A stretch of DNA of 64,000 nt, from contig NZ_VUOS01000001.1 in the NCBI RefSeq assembly GCF_009829325.1, positions 62,001 to 126,000 on the forward strand, read 5' to 3'. The position numbers and the translations under genes are program-made. The stretch is from Nocardia sp. CY41 (GTDB lineage: Bacteria > Actinomycetota > Actinomycetes > Mycobacteriales > Mycobacteriaceae). The notes under the pieces are model-generated. The model did no database searches and had not been told where the DNA came from. It worked only from the letters and a program-made list of their open reading frames with translations. Of the stretch, positions 8,062 to 20,811 are shown piece by piece; the first letter of the stretch is position 1; each line of letters opens with the position of its first letter.

Positions 8062-9342
8062 TTATTTCGAGAAGTTCTCCGGCGGCTGCCAAGGACGGCC
8101 GTGCGGGTCGTCCGGGCGCTGGGCCGGAGGTTGCTGCGGCTGTTGCTGCTGTTGCGGCGGCTGCTGGGCCGGGAAAGCCTCGTGCGGAGGGATGACCGGC
8201 TGGTGCGGCGACGGTTCGAAGCTCTGCGGCGGCGGTGTCGGAGTCAGCCCCTCGACCGGAGTCCGCGCCGTCGCCTCGGCGGCCCGCACGGCCCGCTCGA
8301 TGGTCGGATCGGGCGCGGTGTCGAACCAGTCCGCGACGTCGGAGTCGTCCTCGGGCTTGACTTCCGCGCCGTCGGAGGCGGGCGGCTCGTACCGGAATAC
8401 GCCGTCCTCGCCCTGCGTGCCGAAACTCTTGGCGAACCCTTCCAGCGCTTTGCCGAAGTCGCTGGGCACCAGCCACACCTTGTTGGCGTCACCGCGCGCC
8501 ACCATGGGCAGCGTCTGCATGTACTGGTAGGCAAGCAGTTCCGGCGTCGGCTTGCCGGATTTGATGGCGGCGAAGACTTTTTCGATGGCCTTGGCCTGGC
8601 CTTGCGCCTGCAAGTAGGCGGCGGCGCGCTCACCCTGCGCCCGCAGGATGCGGCTCTGCCGTTCGCCTTCGGCGGCCAGGATCGCCGACTGCTTGGCGCC
8701 CTCGGCGGACAGGATCTGCGCCTGTTTCGAGCCCTCGGCCGTCTTGATCTGCGATTCGCGCTGGCCCTCGGCGGTGAGGATCATGGCGCGCTTCTCGCGG
8801 TCGGCCTTCATCTGCTTCTCCATCGATTCCTGGATCGAGGGAGGCGGATCAATGCTCTTCAGCTCGACGCGCGCGACGCGCAGACCCCAGCGCCCGGTCG
8901 CCTCGTCCAGCACGCCGCGCAGCTGGCCGTTGATCGCGTCGCGGGAGGTCAGGGTCTGCTCGAGCGTCATGCCGCCGACCACGTTGCGCAACGTGGTGAC
9001 CGTCAACTGCTCGACGGCGGCGATGTAATTGCTGATCTCGTACACCGCCGCCTGCGGGCTGGTCACCTGGAAATAGACCACTGTGTCGATGTGCAGGGTC
9101 AGGTTGTCCTCGGTGATCACCGGCTGCGGCGGGAACGACACCACCCGTTCCCGCAGATCCACCTTGGCGCGGACCCGGTCGGCGAACGGCACCAGGAACG
9201 TCAGCTGGCCGGACACGGTCCGCGAATACCGGCCCAGCCGCTCGATCACCGCCGCCTCGGCCTGCGGCACCAGCGCGATCGACTTGAAGACCACCACCAC
9301 GACCAGCAACACGAGGACGGCGGCAACGATCAGTACAGCCAT
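8062..9342 (-). CDS. SPFH/stomatin-prohibitin family membrane protein (Rv1488 type)
   Basis: 426 aa. One N-terminal membrane anchor (residues 3-20), the SPFH domain (VPQAEAAVIERLGRYSRT through the VELKSIDPP region), then a coiled-coil with tandem AEG-x-x-x-Q repeats (LTAEGQRESQIKTAEG and so on), then a Pro/Gln-rich low-complexity tail. It probably scaffolds lipid-domain assemblies. The ATG at 9342 overlaps the stop of the upstream nfeD-type gene (TGATG), so the two are translationally coupled; SPFH and NfeD partners act together in other bacteria. The Q/P-rich C-terminus of about 110 residues is longer than in most homologues. Confidence 0.9.
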   Translation of the reverse strand: MAVLIVAAVLVLLVVVVVFKSIALVPQAEAAVIERLGRYSRTVSGQLTFLVPFADRVRAKVDLRERVVSFPPQPVITEDNLTLHIDTVVYFQVTSPQAAVYEISNYIAAVEQLTVTTLRNVVGGMTLEQTLTSRDAINGQLRGVLDEATGRWGLRVARVELKSIDPPPSIQESMEKQMKADREKRAMILTAEGQRESQIKTAEGSKQAQILSAEGAKQSAILAAEGERQSRILRAQGERAAAYLQAQGQAKAIEKVFAAIKSGKPTPELLAYQYMQTLPMVARGDANKVWLVPSDFGKALEGFAKSFGTQGEDGVFRYEPPASDGAEVKPEDDSDVADWFDTAPDPTIERAVRAAEATARTPVEGLTPTPPPQSFEPSPHQPVIPPHEAFPAQQPPQQQQQPQQPPAQRPDDPHGRPWQPPENFSK

Positions 9343-9773
9343 CAAGGCCCCTTCCAGACGACGGCGGTAGCGCCGTCGATCTTCATGACATACACGGTCG
9401 TACCCGGTTCATAGACTTCGCTCGTATCCATCGGCCGCGCGGTCCAGACCTCCCCGCCCAGCTTCACCTGACCGGAGTGCTCCGCCACCTGTTCGAGCAC
9501 CAGTGCGGTCTTCCCCGGCAGGGCGTCCACGTTCGTCGGCGTCGGCGGCGGAGTTCCGAAGCGACGCCGGATCATCGGGCGCACCCCGAGGAACAGCACC
9601 GCCGAGATCACCGCGAAGACGATGGCGTCCACCACCAGCGAGGTGTCCGCCGCCGCGCTCACGCCCGCGGTGCCCAACGCGGCGACACCGAGCATCAGCA
9701 GCGTGAAATCGCCGGTGAGCATCTCCGCCGCCGCGAGCAGAACGCCCGCGACCAGCCAAAAAATTGCGGCCAC
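9342..9773 (-). CDS. NfeD-like membrane protein (Rv1487 type)
   Basis: 143 aa. Two or three N-terminal hydrophobic helices (FWLVAGVLLAAAEML, LLMLGVAALGTAGV, AIVFAVISAVLFLGV) are followed by a C-terminal OB-fold with GKTALVLEQVAEHSGQVKLGGEVWTA and YEPGTTVYVMKIDGATAVV, the NfeD C-terminal signature. It is the short NfeD form without the ClpP-like protease domain. Translationally coupled to the SPFH gene. The pair probably organises membrane microdomains. Confidence 0.9.
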   Translation of the reverse strand: MAAIFWLVAGVLLAAAEMLTGDFTLLMLGVAALGTAGVSAAADTSLVVDAIVFAVISAVLFLGVRPMIRRRFGTPPPTPTNVDALPGKTALVLEQVAEHSGQVKLGGEVWTARPMDTSEVYEPGTTVYVMKIDGATAVVWKGP

Positions 9774-9903
9774 ACGACCACTGTAGTGCGCCGATCATGA
9801 TATCGGGCGCGACCTCGGCGAGTACTCCGGAGGAATTCCGCGCGCGGACGCGCGGCCACCCGGGTGCGGCGAAAGCCGCAGCGGCGGTGCTAGCTTCAGG
9901 CGG

Positions 9904-10749
9904 GTGAGCGGGCGTGACAGGTATGGCGACATCTTCTCCGGACATCCTCGATCGAAGAAAAGGGCGGTGCCCACGGTCACCGCGGAACGCGACCTGGTCG
10001 TCGAGGACGCCGCGACCGGATTCTGCGGCGCGGTGGTCGGATTCGATCGCAGCTACGACGGCGAGTTCGTGAAACTGGAGGACGCCCGCGGCGCGGTGCG
10101 CCTGTTCGCACTGCGCGAGGCCGCGTTCCTCATCGACGGCGAGCCGGTGACACTGGTGCGGCCGTCGGCCGCCCCGCCGAAGACGCCCACCCGCTCCGCC
10201 TCCGGGTCCACCCGGGTCGAGGGCTTGCGCGCCCGGGTCGCCCGCGGCAGCCGGATCTGGGTGGAGGGCGTCCACGACGCCGCGCTCGTCGAGCGGGTGT
10301 GGGGGCACGATCTGCGCGTCGAGGGCGTGGTCGTGGAGCAGCTGGAAGGCTTGGACAACCTGGCCGCGCGCCTCACGGAGTTCGAGCCGGGCCCGGGCAG
10401 ACGGGTCGGCGTCCTGGTCGACCACCTGGTGACCGGATCGAAGGAAACCCAGCTGACCACCGGCCTCGGACCGCACGTGCTGGTAACCGGTCACCCGTTC
10501 GTCGACGTCTGGCAGGCGGTGCGCCCGGATACTCTCGGCATCGCCCGGTGGCCCGAAGTGCCCCGGGACGAGGACTGGAAGACCGGCGTCTGCGCCCGTC
10601 TGGGCTGGGGCACCCCGCAGGACGGCTGGCGGCGGGTGTACGGCGCGGTGACCTCCTTCCGCGATATGGAGGCTCCGCTCATCGGCGCGGTGGAGCGTCT
10701 CATCGATTTCGTGACCGAGCCGGACCAGCGCGGCGGCGGGCAAGGGTAG
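9904..10749 (+). CDS. DUF3097 family protein
   Basis: 281 aa, starting at GTG 9904. DRYGDIF at the N-terminus and LVVEDAATGFCGAVVGFDRSYDGEFVKLEDARG match the conserved actinobacterial DUF3097 family. The middle segment SRIWVEGVHDAALVERVWGHDLRVEGVVVEQLEGLDNL resembles a TOPRIM fold (Glu in VEG plus a later acidic pair), so a nucleic-acid or phosphotransfer activity is conceivable but is only my inference. It is divergent from the nfeD/SPFH pair. Function has not been established for the family to my knowledge. Confidence 0.8.
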   Translation: MSGRDRYGDIFSGHPRSKKRAVPTVTAERDLVVEDAATGFCGAVVGFDRSYDGEFVKLEDARGAVRLFALREAAFLIDGEPVTLVRPSAAPPKTPTRSASGSTRVEGLRARVARGSRIWVEGVHDAALVERVWGHDLRVEGVVVEQLEGLDNLAARLTEFEPGPGRRVGVLVDHLVTGSKETQLTTGLGPHVLVTGHPFVDVWQAVRPDTLGIARWPEVPRDEDWKTGVCARLGWGTPQDGWRRVYGAVTSFRDMEAPLIGAVERLIDFVTEPDQRGGGQG

Positions 10750-10878
10750 CTGCCGGGCGGTGTCCGCGCGGACCCGCTCGTCGCCGGCCGCGCGGCGCCC
10801 GCAGGTTTCCATGCTGCTCACCAATGCCCTTGCGCATGGATGCCCACCGGTAGCGCCCACCCTTTATGCTCGATAATT

Positions 10879-11694
10879 ATGTGCTCTCCAAGTGCGACGC
10901 TGACGGTGTGGGCGAGCTCCTGGCTGGCCGGCCGCAGTGCGCCCGACGACGTTTTGGCCGCCTTGCACGCGTGGGCGCCGAAGCACACGATCGCGGCGGG
11001 CGACCCGCTCACCGGCGGACGCACCGACCTACCCTGGTCCGCGCACGGCAACCTGCCGGGCAGCGGAGTCATGGCATTGCTCAAGGCGATTCGCGAGACG
11101 ATGGCCCAACCGGGGGCACAACTGCGGTTGGTGCTCCCCGTCCCCGGCGACGTGCGCGGAGTCCCCGCGGGCACGGCGTTCGCCGCCGACGCGATCGAGG
11201 CGGAGGAGGGCATCCTGATCGGCGTGCCGGGCGCCGACGGCACCGGACTCATCCCCCAGTGGGCCGACGACGACACCCTGCAGTGGACCGTCTACAGCAC
11301 GCCCGTCCCCGCGGAGCCGGGCTCCGACATGTCGCTCGGCGAGGCCGAATACGCGATGCGCGAAGCGGTCCGCGAGGCCGCCGACGCGTTGATGAAACTG
11401 CACACGACCTCGCTCGGCACGGTCGATTCCGATCCGCGCGAGCTCATCGAAGCCGAACTCGCCGACTACTCGCGGCACGACTATCCCGAGTCGATCCCGC
11501 TGCGGGCCAGGCGCATCCTGGACACCGCCGATCACGTCGCGGCCATCCTCACGGTGGCGCAGCGAGAGCCCGCGTCCGCACCCACCTCCGCCAGCGCGAT
11601 CGGCGCGCAGGAATCACTGCTGCGGCCGCTGTGGGACGCGATTCGCGCCGCGCGTCTGGTCGCCGTGCACGCCTCCGCGCGCGGAAGTCGCTGA
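10879..11694 (+). CDS. Conserved actinobacterial protein of unknown function
   Basis: 271 aa from the ATG at 10879. It begins MCSPSATLTVWASSWLAG and contains GVMALLKAIRETMAQPGAQLRLVLPVPGDVRGVP and TLQWTVYSTPVPAEPG, a soluble alpha/beta pattern without a signal peptide or transmembrane helix. I do not recognise the fold and see no catalytic motif. A TATGCT box (10865-10870) lies 8 nt upstream of the ATG with no ribosome-binding site, which supports this start and a leaderless mRNA over the ATG at 10840. It sits between the DUF3097 gene and a secreted protease on the same strand. Confidence 0.7.
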   Translation: MCSPSATLTVWASSWLAGRSAPDDVLAALHAWAPKHTIAAGDPLTGGRTDLPWSAHGNLPGSGVMALLKAIRETMAQPGAQLRLVLPVPGDVRGVPAGTAFAADAIEAEEGILIGVPGADGTGLIPQWADDDTLQWTVYSTPVPAEPGSDMSLGEAEYAMREAVREAADALMKLHTTSLGTVDSDPRELIEAELADYSRHDYPESIPLRARRILDTADHVAAILTVAQREPASAPTSASAIGAQESLLRPLWDAIRAARLVAVHASARGSR

Positions 11695-11716
11695 GCCATG
11701 TCGCGGGCGGTGTGAC

Positions 11717-12463
11717 ATGCGCTGCTCCCGTCGTCGCCGCACGGCCGCCCTCGCTGTTCTGCTCGGTCTGACGCTGCATGCCCCGGCGTCGGCGATCGTG
11801 GGCGGCGCCACAGCGACGACCGCGGAGTATCCGTGGCTGGCGGCCATCGGCACACCGTTGTTCCTCACCCGCGCTTCCGGCCAATTCTGCGGCGGCGCGC
11901 TCATCGCGCCGGATCAGGTGATCACCACGGCACACTGCGTGGCCCTCGCGCAGCCGCTGGCGCAGACGCTCACCGCCACCTTCGGCCGCGACGACCTGCG
12001 CGGGCGCGAGGGAAACACGGTGCACGTCAAGGACATTCGTATCCATCCGGGTTTCCGGGCGACCGTTCTCGACACCACGACCGCCTATCAGAACGATATG
12101 GCGATCCTCACCCTGGACGAGCCGCAGCCCGGTCCCACGATCACCGTCGCCGCCGCGGCTTCGGGCACCGGAACGATCCTGGGTTGGGGCGCGACTTCGG
12201 AAACCGACGAAGCCAACACCCGGTTGCGCGCCGCGGACGTCCCACTGGCCACCGACGGAGAGTGCGCCGCCGCCTATGGCTCGGCCTTCGACCCGCACAC
12301 CATGCTGTGCGCGGGCACTCCGGCCGCCGACACCGCCCAGTACGACAGCGGCGGACCGCTTCTCGTCGACGGGCGGCTCACCGGCCTCACGTCCTGGGGC
12401 GTCGGTGCGGCGCGCCCCGGTTTCCCCACGGTCTACACCCGGGTGAACACCACCGATTTCTGA
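11717..12463 (+). CDS. Secreted trypsin-like serine protease (S1 family), atypical active-site loop
   Basis: 248 aa. Residues 1-26 are a signal peptide (Arg-rich start, AALAVLLGLTL core, APASA cleavage site) that ends directly before IVGG, the mature N-terminus of active S1 proteases, so no propeptide is visible. Catalytic triad: His73 (TTAHC), Asp127 (NDMAI), Ser211 (DSGGPLL). Asp205 occupies the S1 pocket position 189, implying cleavage after Lys or Arg. Position 193, normally Gly of the oxyanion hole, is Tyr209, and both cysteines of the usual 191-220 disulfide are replaced by Ala. The other two disulfide pairs are kept. The C-terminal helix is short. Confidence 0.88.
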   Translation: MRCSRRRRTAALAVLLGLTLHAPASAIVGGATATTAEYPWLAAIGTPLFLTRASGQFCGGALIAPDQVITTAHCVALAQPLAQTLTATFGRDDLRGREGNTVHVKDIRIHPGFRATVLDTTTAYQNDMAILTLDEPQPGPTITVAAAASGTGTILGWGATSETDEANTRLRAADVPLATDGECAAAYGSAFDPHTMLCAGTPAADTAQYDSGGPLLVDGRLTGLTSWGVGAARPGFPTVYTRVNTTDF

Positions 12464-12482
12464 GTGGCCGGCACCGCGAGAC

Positions 12483-12914
12483 TCACTGCTGCGGCGGCTG
12501 GTACTGCTGCTGCGGAGGATACTGCTGCTGTTGCGGGTACTGCTGATACTGCGGTTGCTGCTGCGGCTGGTAAGGCTGCTGATATTGCGGCGGGGCAGGA
12601 TACTGCGGCTGCCCTGGCAGACCCTGTTGCGGAGGATAGGGCTGCGGATACTGTTGTGCCTGCGGATACTGCTGATGCTGCTGTTGCTGGGCCTGGTTCT
12701 TGCCCCGCTTGCTCAGCCAGACGATCAGGCCGATGACGACGGCAACCACCCCGACGCACAACAGCAGACCACCGAGGGAGAAGCCACCACCGCCTCTGCT
12801 GCGGCTGCGGCGCCTGGCCTCGGTGGTGTCGAGAGCCACGGTCCATACGTTGGAGTCGGACCAGGCATGCGGATCGAGCACGGCGGCATTGGTCAGCACG
12901 TCGGCATAAGTCAT
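12483..12914 (-). CDS. Single-pass membrane protein with Gln/Tyr/Pro-rich tail
   Basis: 143 aa. Residues 1-48 are soluble (MTYADVLTNAAVLDPHAW, then an Arg/Gly-rich stretch), one transmembrane helix follows (LGGLLLCVGVVAVVIGLIVWL), and the last 70 residues are nearly all Q, P, Y, A and G in QQYPQ-like repeats. GGGGGGAG lies 8 nt before the ATG. The tail is intrinsically disordered; function unknown. It is convergent with the protease gene (20-nt gap). The DNA of the tail looks like a CTG/CGG-rich repeat, but this is explained by the protein composition. Confidence 0.75.
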   Translation of the reverse strand: MTYADVLTNAAVLDPHAWSDSNVWTVALDTTEARRRSRSRGGGGFSLGGLLLCVGVVAVVIGLIVWLSKRGKNQAQQQQHQQYPQAQQYPQPYPPQQGLPGQPQYPAPPQYQQPYQPQQQPQYQQYPQQQQYPPQQQYQPPQQ

Positions 12915-12984
12915 AGAGAGTTCTCCCCCCGGAGAAGTCGATTCGGCTAAAGGTCGCAGGCGATGCTACCGGGCCTGGTTCCGC

Positions 12985-14058
12985 TCAATTCCCAGTGCTG
13001 GGACGGCGCGGCGCCGCGCAACAACCGACGACGCACGGCGCGCCGTCGCGCGTGCAGCCGTAACCGGGGACCGCTCCGAGCCGCCGCGGTTCGGCGCCGC
13101 GCAACTGTTCGGAGACCAGTTCGACGACCAGCTTCGCGAAACGCGGGTCGCTTCCGGGGGTCGCGGCCCGCGCGAAGCCCATCCCGAGTTCCGCGGCCTT
13201 CTGCGCGGCCTCGTTGTCCAGATCCCAGATGACCTCGAGATGATCGGAGACGAAGCCCACCGGACAGACGACCACGGCCTCGACACCCTTCGCGGCGAGG
13301 TCGTCGAGATGGTCGACGATGTCCGGCGCCAGCCACGGCACCTGCGGTGGACCGGAACGAGACTGCCAGACGACGTCGTAGTCGGTGAACCCGGTTGCCG
13401 CGGCGCACAATCGGGCGGCCTCGGCGACCTGACGGCTGTAGAGCCGCCCACCGTCGGCGGGCGGGCCCGCGGCGGCGTCGGCCGACAGCGGGACGGAGTG
13501 CGCTGTGAACACCAGTCGCGCGGCGGCGCGCTGCCCGGCGGGAAGCCGCTCCAGGGCCGCGCGAATGGCGTCGGCGAACGCCTCGATCAGCAGCGGATGG
13601 TCGAAGTACTGGCGCAGCTTCAGCAGCTCCGGCGCCCCCGCGCCGAACGCCGCACGCGCCCTGGCGATGTCCTCATGGTACTGCAGGCAGCCGGAGTATC
13701 CGCCCCACGCCGACGTCGGGAAGACCAAGGCGGACTCGACGCCGTCGGCGGCCATCCGCGCCACGGTGTCCTCCACCATCGGATGCCAGTTGCGGTTGCC
13801 GAAGTACACCGGCAGTTCGAGGCCCGCGCCGGCCAATTCGGTCTCGACCGCCGCGATGATGGCGCGATTGAGCGCGTTGATCGGCGAGACACCGCCGAAG
13901 TGCAGATAGTGCTCGGCGACCGCTTCGAGACGCTCGCGCGGCACTCCCCTACCCCGGGTGACGTTCTCCAGGAAGGGCATCACATCGTCGGGCCGCTCCG
14001 GACCTCCGAAGGACAGCAGCAGCAGCGCGTCGGCGGTCCGGACCACGGTTTCTCCCAT
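12985..14058 (-). CDS. hemH: Ferrochelatase (actinobacterial CpfC/HemH type)
   Basis: 357 aa. [29 protein letters not shown] at the N-terminus, [29 protein letters not shown] and [11 protein letters not shown] (catalytic His) are ferrochelatase signatures. The C-terminal [14 protein letters not shown] supplies Cys ligands of the [2Fe-2S] cluster typical of actinobacterial enzymes. These enzymes insert iron into coproporphyrin III in the coproporphyrin-dependent haem pathway. It is the last gene of the fabG1-inhA-hemH cluster, 9 nt after inhA, the same order as M. tuberculosis Rv1483-Rv1485. Confidence 0.95.
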   Translation of the reverse strand: MGETVVRTADALLLLSFGGPERPDDVMPFLENVTRGRGVPRERLEAVAEHYLHFGGVSPINALNRAIIAAVETELAGAGLELPVYFGNRNWHPMVEDTVARMAADGVESALVFPTSAWGGYSGCLQYHEDIARARAAFGAGAPELLKLRQYFDHPLLIEAFADAIRAALERLPAGQRAAARLVFTAHSVPLSADAAAGPPADGGRLYSRQVAEAARLCAAATGFTDYDVVWQSRSGPPQVPWLAPDIVDHLDDLAAKGVEAVVVCPVGFVSDHLEVIWDLDNEAAQKAAELGMGFARAATPGSDPRFAKLVVELVSEQLRGAEPRRLGAVPGYGCTRDGAPCVVGCCAAPRRPSTGN

Positions 14059-14067
14059 CCGATCGGC

Positions 14068-14904
14068 TCAGTTGATCGCCATGTTCTCCGGGAACCAGGT
14101 GTTGTGGCTGGCTCCGCCGTCGACGTAGATGATCGAGCCGGTGGTGCCCGGCAGCCAGTCCGACAGCAGCGCCACGATCGACTTCGCCACCACCGTGGGG
14201 TCGTCGACGTCCCAGCCGATCGGCGACGCGCCGTCCCAGTAGGTGTTGAGCTGGTTGAGCTTGGCCGCGTCGTCGGTCGCGGTGCCCGCGATCGCCTTGG
14301 CGGCCAGCGTCTTGATCGGCCCTGCCGCGATGAGGTTGGAGCGAATCTTCTTGGCGGTGCCCACTTCTCGCGCGACGTACCGGTTCACCGACTCCAGCGC
14401 CGCCTTCGCCACACCCATCCAGTTGTAGTAGGGCATCGCGGTGCGCGGATCGAAGTCCATGCCGACGATCGAGCCGCCCTCGTTCATCACCGGCAGCACC
14501 GCGCGCGACAGCGATGCGTAGCTCCACGCCGAGATCTCGAACGCCTTGGCCGCGTCGGGGCCCGGACCCTCGAGGAACGGCCGGGCCTCCGGGCCCATCA
14601 GGGTGCGGGGCGCGAACGCGATCGAGTGCAGCACTCCGTCGATCCCCTCGGGAGCCAGTTCCCGCAGCTTGTCGGCGAGACCGGCGAGGTCGTCTTCGCT
14701 GGTGACGTCGAGCCCGATGGCCGGCGGGACCTCTTGGGGCAGACGCTTGGCGATCCGGTCGATCAGCCGCAGCCGCTCCGGGATGCCGGTGATGATCACC
14801 TTCGCGCCCTGCTCCTGCGCGACGGCCGCCGCGCGGAACGCGATCGACGCATCGGTGATGATGCCCGTGACCAGGATGGTCTTGCCTTCGAGCAGTCCGC
14901 CCAT
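14068..14904 (-). CDS. inhA: NADH-dependent enoyl-ACP reductase InhA
   Basis: 278 aa. [22 protein letters not shown] carries the NADH-binding turn of InhA (GIITDxSIA). Catalytic Tyr160 and Lys167 lie in [14 protein letters not shown], Phe151 in GMDFDP, and the isoniazid-adduct contact Ser94 in VLHSIAFAP is present. It catalyses the last step of each FAS-II elongation cycle for meromycolate synthesis. It follows fabG1 by 80 nt and precedes hemH. The ribosome site AGGAGAACC precedes the ATG. A few residues longer than the mycobacterial enzyme. Confidence 0.97.
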   Translation of the reverse strand: MGGLLEGKTILVTGIITDASIAFRAAAVAQEQGAKVIITGIPERLRLIDRIAKRLPQEVPPAIGLDVTSEDDLAGLADKLRELAPEGIDGVLHSIAFAPRTLMGPEARPFLEGPGPDAAKAFEISAWSYASLSRAVLPVMNEGGSIVGMDFDPRTAMPYYNWMGVAKAALESVNRYVAREVGTAKKIRSNLIAAGPIKTLAAKAIAGTATDDAAKLNQLNTYWDGASPIGWDVDDPTVVAKSIVALLSDWLPGTTGSIIYVDGGASHNTWFPENMAIN

Positions 14905-14984
14905 GAGTTCTCGGTTCTCCTGAAATTCGAATGTGGGGTTGGCTGCGGGCGGCCGTGACCGGCCGCGCTACGCGTTCGGAATGG

Positions 14985-16890
<1,906 letters not shown>

Positions 16891-16894
<4 letters not shown>

Positions 16895-17876
16895 TGACGT
16901 GGCACCCGCCCGGTCGGGGCGCCGAAGCTGTGGCGCCGGGTGGACACGAACCGGACCACGTCGGCGATCCAGTCCCGATCGGTTCGCAAGGTGAGCACCG
17001 GAGCGCCGCAACTACGCAGGGCCTGTTCGACCTGCTGACGGTGGCGCTGCGCGGCGGCCGCGAAATCGGCGCGCAGAGTGGAGGTCACGCTGAACTCGCG
17101 GGTGCGCCCGGTCTCCGGATCGTGCAGCACGACGTCGCCCATGTCGGGCAGCGACAGGTCGCGCGGGTCGAGCACCTCGACCGCGAGCAGATCGTGCCTG
17201 GCCGAGATCGCGCGCAGCGAACGCTGCCAATCGATGTCACCCAGGAAATCGCTGATGATCACCGCGAGTCCGCGCTTGCGCTGCGGGCGGCGCAGCGACT
17301 CGATGCCGCCGCGCAGGTCGCCGCGCACACCGTCGCGCGCGTGCGGGGTGGTCGCGATGCCGCGCAGCAGCGACTGCGCGTGCACGCGCCCGCCGCGCGC
17401 GGGGATACGGGTCAACCGTTCGCCGGTGGCGACGACCGCGCCGATCCGGTTGCCGCCGCCGCTGGTCAGGTGGGTGATCGCGGCCGCAGCGGCAATGGCC
17501 AGATCCCGCTTCTGGCAGGCGGCGGTGCCGAAGTCGAGACTGGCCGACAGATCCACCACCATCCAGGTTTCCAGTTCCCGGTCGGCGATCATCTGCCGCA
17601 CGTGCGGATGGGTGGTGCGGGCGGTGACCGACCAATCCATCTGGCGCACGTCGTCGCCCGGCTGGTAGGCGCGCGCCTCGCCCGGCTCGGAGCCGGGTCC
17701 GGGGATCAGACCGAGGTGATCGCCGTGCAGCACGCCGTCGAGCCTTCGGCGCACGGTGAGTTCGAGGGTCTTCAGCGCGACGGTGAGCCTGGGGTCGGTC
17801 AGCTCCCCCGCGTGGAAGGACGGCGGTGCGTGGGACGGCGACATCGGCACTGGTGCGACCGGATCCGAGGCCGAGG

Positions 17877-17880
<4 letters not shown>
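16891..17880 (-). CDS. DUF58 domain protein of the MoxR module (Rv1480 type)
   Basis: 329 aa, GTG start at 17880 overlapping the moxR stop by 4 nt. The DUF58 signature GSEPGEARAYQPGDDVRQMDWSVTARTTHPHVRQ is intact, followed by a VWA-like fold with VVDLSASLDFG (MIDAS-like DxSxS) and IISDFLGD. DUF58 proteins are adaptors in MoxR AAA+ systems. It lies between moxR and the VWA membrane protein in a tightly coupled three-gene operon. Confidence 0.9.
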
Positions 17881-19061
<1,181 letters not shown>

Positions 19062-19195
19062 CCCCGCTTTCGCCTTGGTCCTGTGCGTGCTGCCACAACT
19101 ATTCCAGGTAATCGCGGCCGGTGCCGCAACCGGACCCGACAGAATGGGAATTCGACGGTCCCGCGCCCCGGCTGGGCACCCGGAATGTCCGCCGA

Positions 19196-20614
19196 TCAGG
19201 AGACGATGCGCACCGCGAACGGCATGATGCCGCCCTCACGGACCGGGGACACCTTGACCACGTCGCCGCTTTCCGGGGCCTCGACCATCTGCCCGTCGCC
19301 CAGATACAACGCCACGTGCTGGCTGCCGTTCGGTCCCCAGAACAACATGTCGCCGCGCTCGCGGTCGCCGACCGGCACTCGCGTGCCCGCGTTGTACTGG
19401 TAGCCGCTGTAGTGCGGCAGCGCGACCCCGATGCCCGCGAACGCGTAGACCATCAAGCCGGAGCAGTCGAAGCCCACTTTGGTGTAGTCGCCGTGGCTGT
19501 CGGCGACGCCGCCGTCGCGGATCCCGAGAGTCGGGCCGTCTTCGTCGCCCCCGCCCCAGGCATAGGTGACGCCCAGCTGCGACATGGCGCGATCGACCAC
19601 GATCTCGATTGCCGACGAGCCCCCGACCGGGGGCGATTTCGGCCGGGGCATGCTGCGCCGCGGCGGCGGCGTGTCCTCCAGCTGGGTGTGCGGGCGTTTG
19701 CCTGCGCCCAGTTCCGCGGCGCGGTCGAGGGCGGCGCGGTCGGCGGCCGCGCGGGCCGCGGCCGCGGCGGCAGCTGCCCGCACCGCGGCCTCCTCCGCCT
19801 TGCGCATCGCGTCCCAGGCCAGGAAGGCGTCGCGCTGACCCTGCAGACCCGCCACGTTCTGCCGCGCCTGATCCAGTCGGCCCTGCGCGTCCTGACGCTG
19901 CCGCAGCAGGTCGTCGCGCTGGGCGGCCTGCCGGTCGAGTTCGGCTTCGGCCGCGGCGACGGCGTGCTCGGCGTCGGTCTTGCGCGCGGCGGCCGTGGCG
20001 GCGGCCGCATCGGCGTCCGCCTTCGCCCGCCGGGCGGTGGAGTTCTTGTTGCCCTGGTCTATCTGGGCGCGCCGCAGGCTGTCCAGCACCTGCTGACGGT
20101 TCTTGGAGACCGATTCCAACAGCTGGGCCCGATCCAGCGCGACCGCAGGCGTGGCCGCCGCGAGGTAGGTGACCATCGAGTCGGAGCCGGGGCGGGTGTA
20201 GACCTGGGTGGCGAACTGATCGAAATTGCGGCGCGCCTGACCCACCCTGACCGCGGCGTCGGCCAGGGCCAGCTGGGTGTCGACCACCACGGCGGCGGCC
20301 GCGTCGGCGGCGTCACGCGCGGCCTGCAGATCCACCAACGCCCTGTTGACGTCTTCCCGGCGCTGCGCGACGGCGTCGTCGAGCCGCCCCAGCTCGTGGT
20401 CGGCCACGGCGACCTGGTTGATCAGGGTGCCGATCTCGGCGACCCCGGCGTCGACCTGTGCGCCCGCCTGCGCGATCTGGGCGTCGCTGGGATTTGGCGG
20501 AGGCGGCGGAACAGCAGCGACCGGCCCGGTCGTGACCACGACGGCGACCAAGCTCAGCAATCCCACAGCGATCGATAGTCGGCGCCGGTGGGTCAGCCCG
20601 CCGATGTTGCGCAT
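19196..20614 (-). CDS. ripA: Secreted NlpC/P60 peptidoglycan endopeptidase (RipA-like)
   Basis: 472 aa from the ATG at 20614, 4 nt after GGAGG. Signal peptide to about residue 35 (IAVGLLSLVAVVVTTGPVAA), a long coiled-coil (about 45-285, Ala/Arg/Gln-rich), a Pro-rich linker, and a C-terminal NlpC/P60 domain with nucleophile Cys in KVGFDCSGLM, His in SQHVALYLG and the third residue region VEAPESGD. RipA-type enzymes cut the D-Glu-mDAP stem bond in septal peptidoglycan; the coiled-coil blocks the site until activation. Position matches Rv1477 upstream of moxR, but there is no ripB counterpart between them. A structured leader lies upstream. Confidence 0.88.
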   Translation of the reverse strand: MRNIGGLTHRRRLSIAVGLLSLVAVVVTTGPVAAVPPPPPNPSDAQIAQAGAQVDAGVAEIGTLINQVAVADHELGRLDDAVAQRREDVNRALVDLQAARDAADAAAAVVVDTQLALADAAVRVGQARRNFDQFATQVYTRPGSDSMVTYLAAATPAVALDRAQLLESVSKNRQQVLDSLRRAQIDQGNKNSTARRAKADADAAAATAAARKTDAEHAVAAAEAELDRQAAQRDDLLRQRQDAQGRLDQARQNVAGLQGQRDAFLAWDAMRKAEEAAVRAAAAAAAARAAADRAALDRAAELGAGKRPHTQLEDTPPPRRSMPRPKSPPVGGSSAIEIVVDRAMSQLGVTYAWGGGDEDGPTLGIRDGGVADSHGDYTKVGFDCSGLMVYAFAGIGVALPHYSGYQYNAGTRVPVGDRERGDMLFWGPNGSQHVALYLGDGQMVEAPESGDVVKVSPVREGGIMPFAVRIVS

Positions 20615-20811
20615 CACACCTCCAAGGGACCGGATTCCGGCAATCCTCTACGGCATCAGGCGAACCATCACGCACTGTGGTCGACAGATGGCCTCTGGAA
20701 ACACATATTCCCCATCAGGGACCATTCGAACCGTACGACACTTACGTCACCGACGAAACGGCATCCGACACCCGGGCGCGCGGCATTCTCCGTTTGCTTG
20801 AAATTTGCTAG

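Noticed and set aside
12483..12690. CTG/CGG-rich tract that looks like a tandem DNA repeat
   Set aside because: Explained by the Gln/Tyr/Pro-rich tail of the minus-strand membrane protein; unit lengths are irregular.
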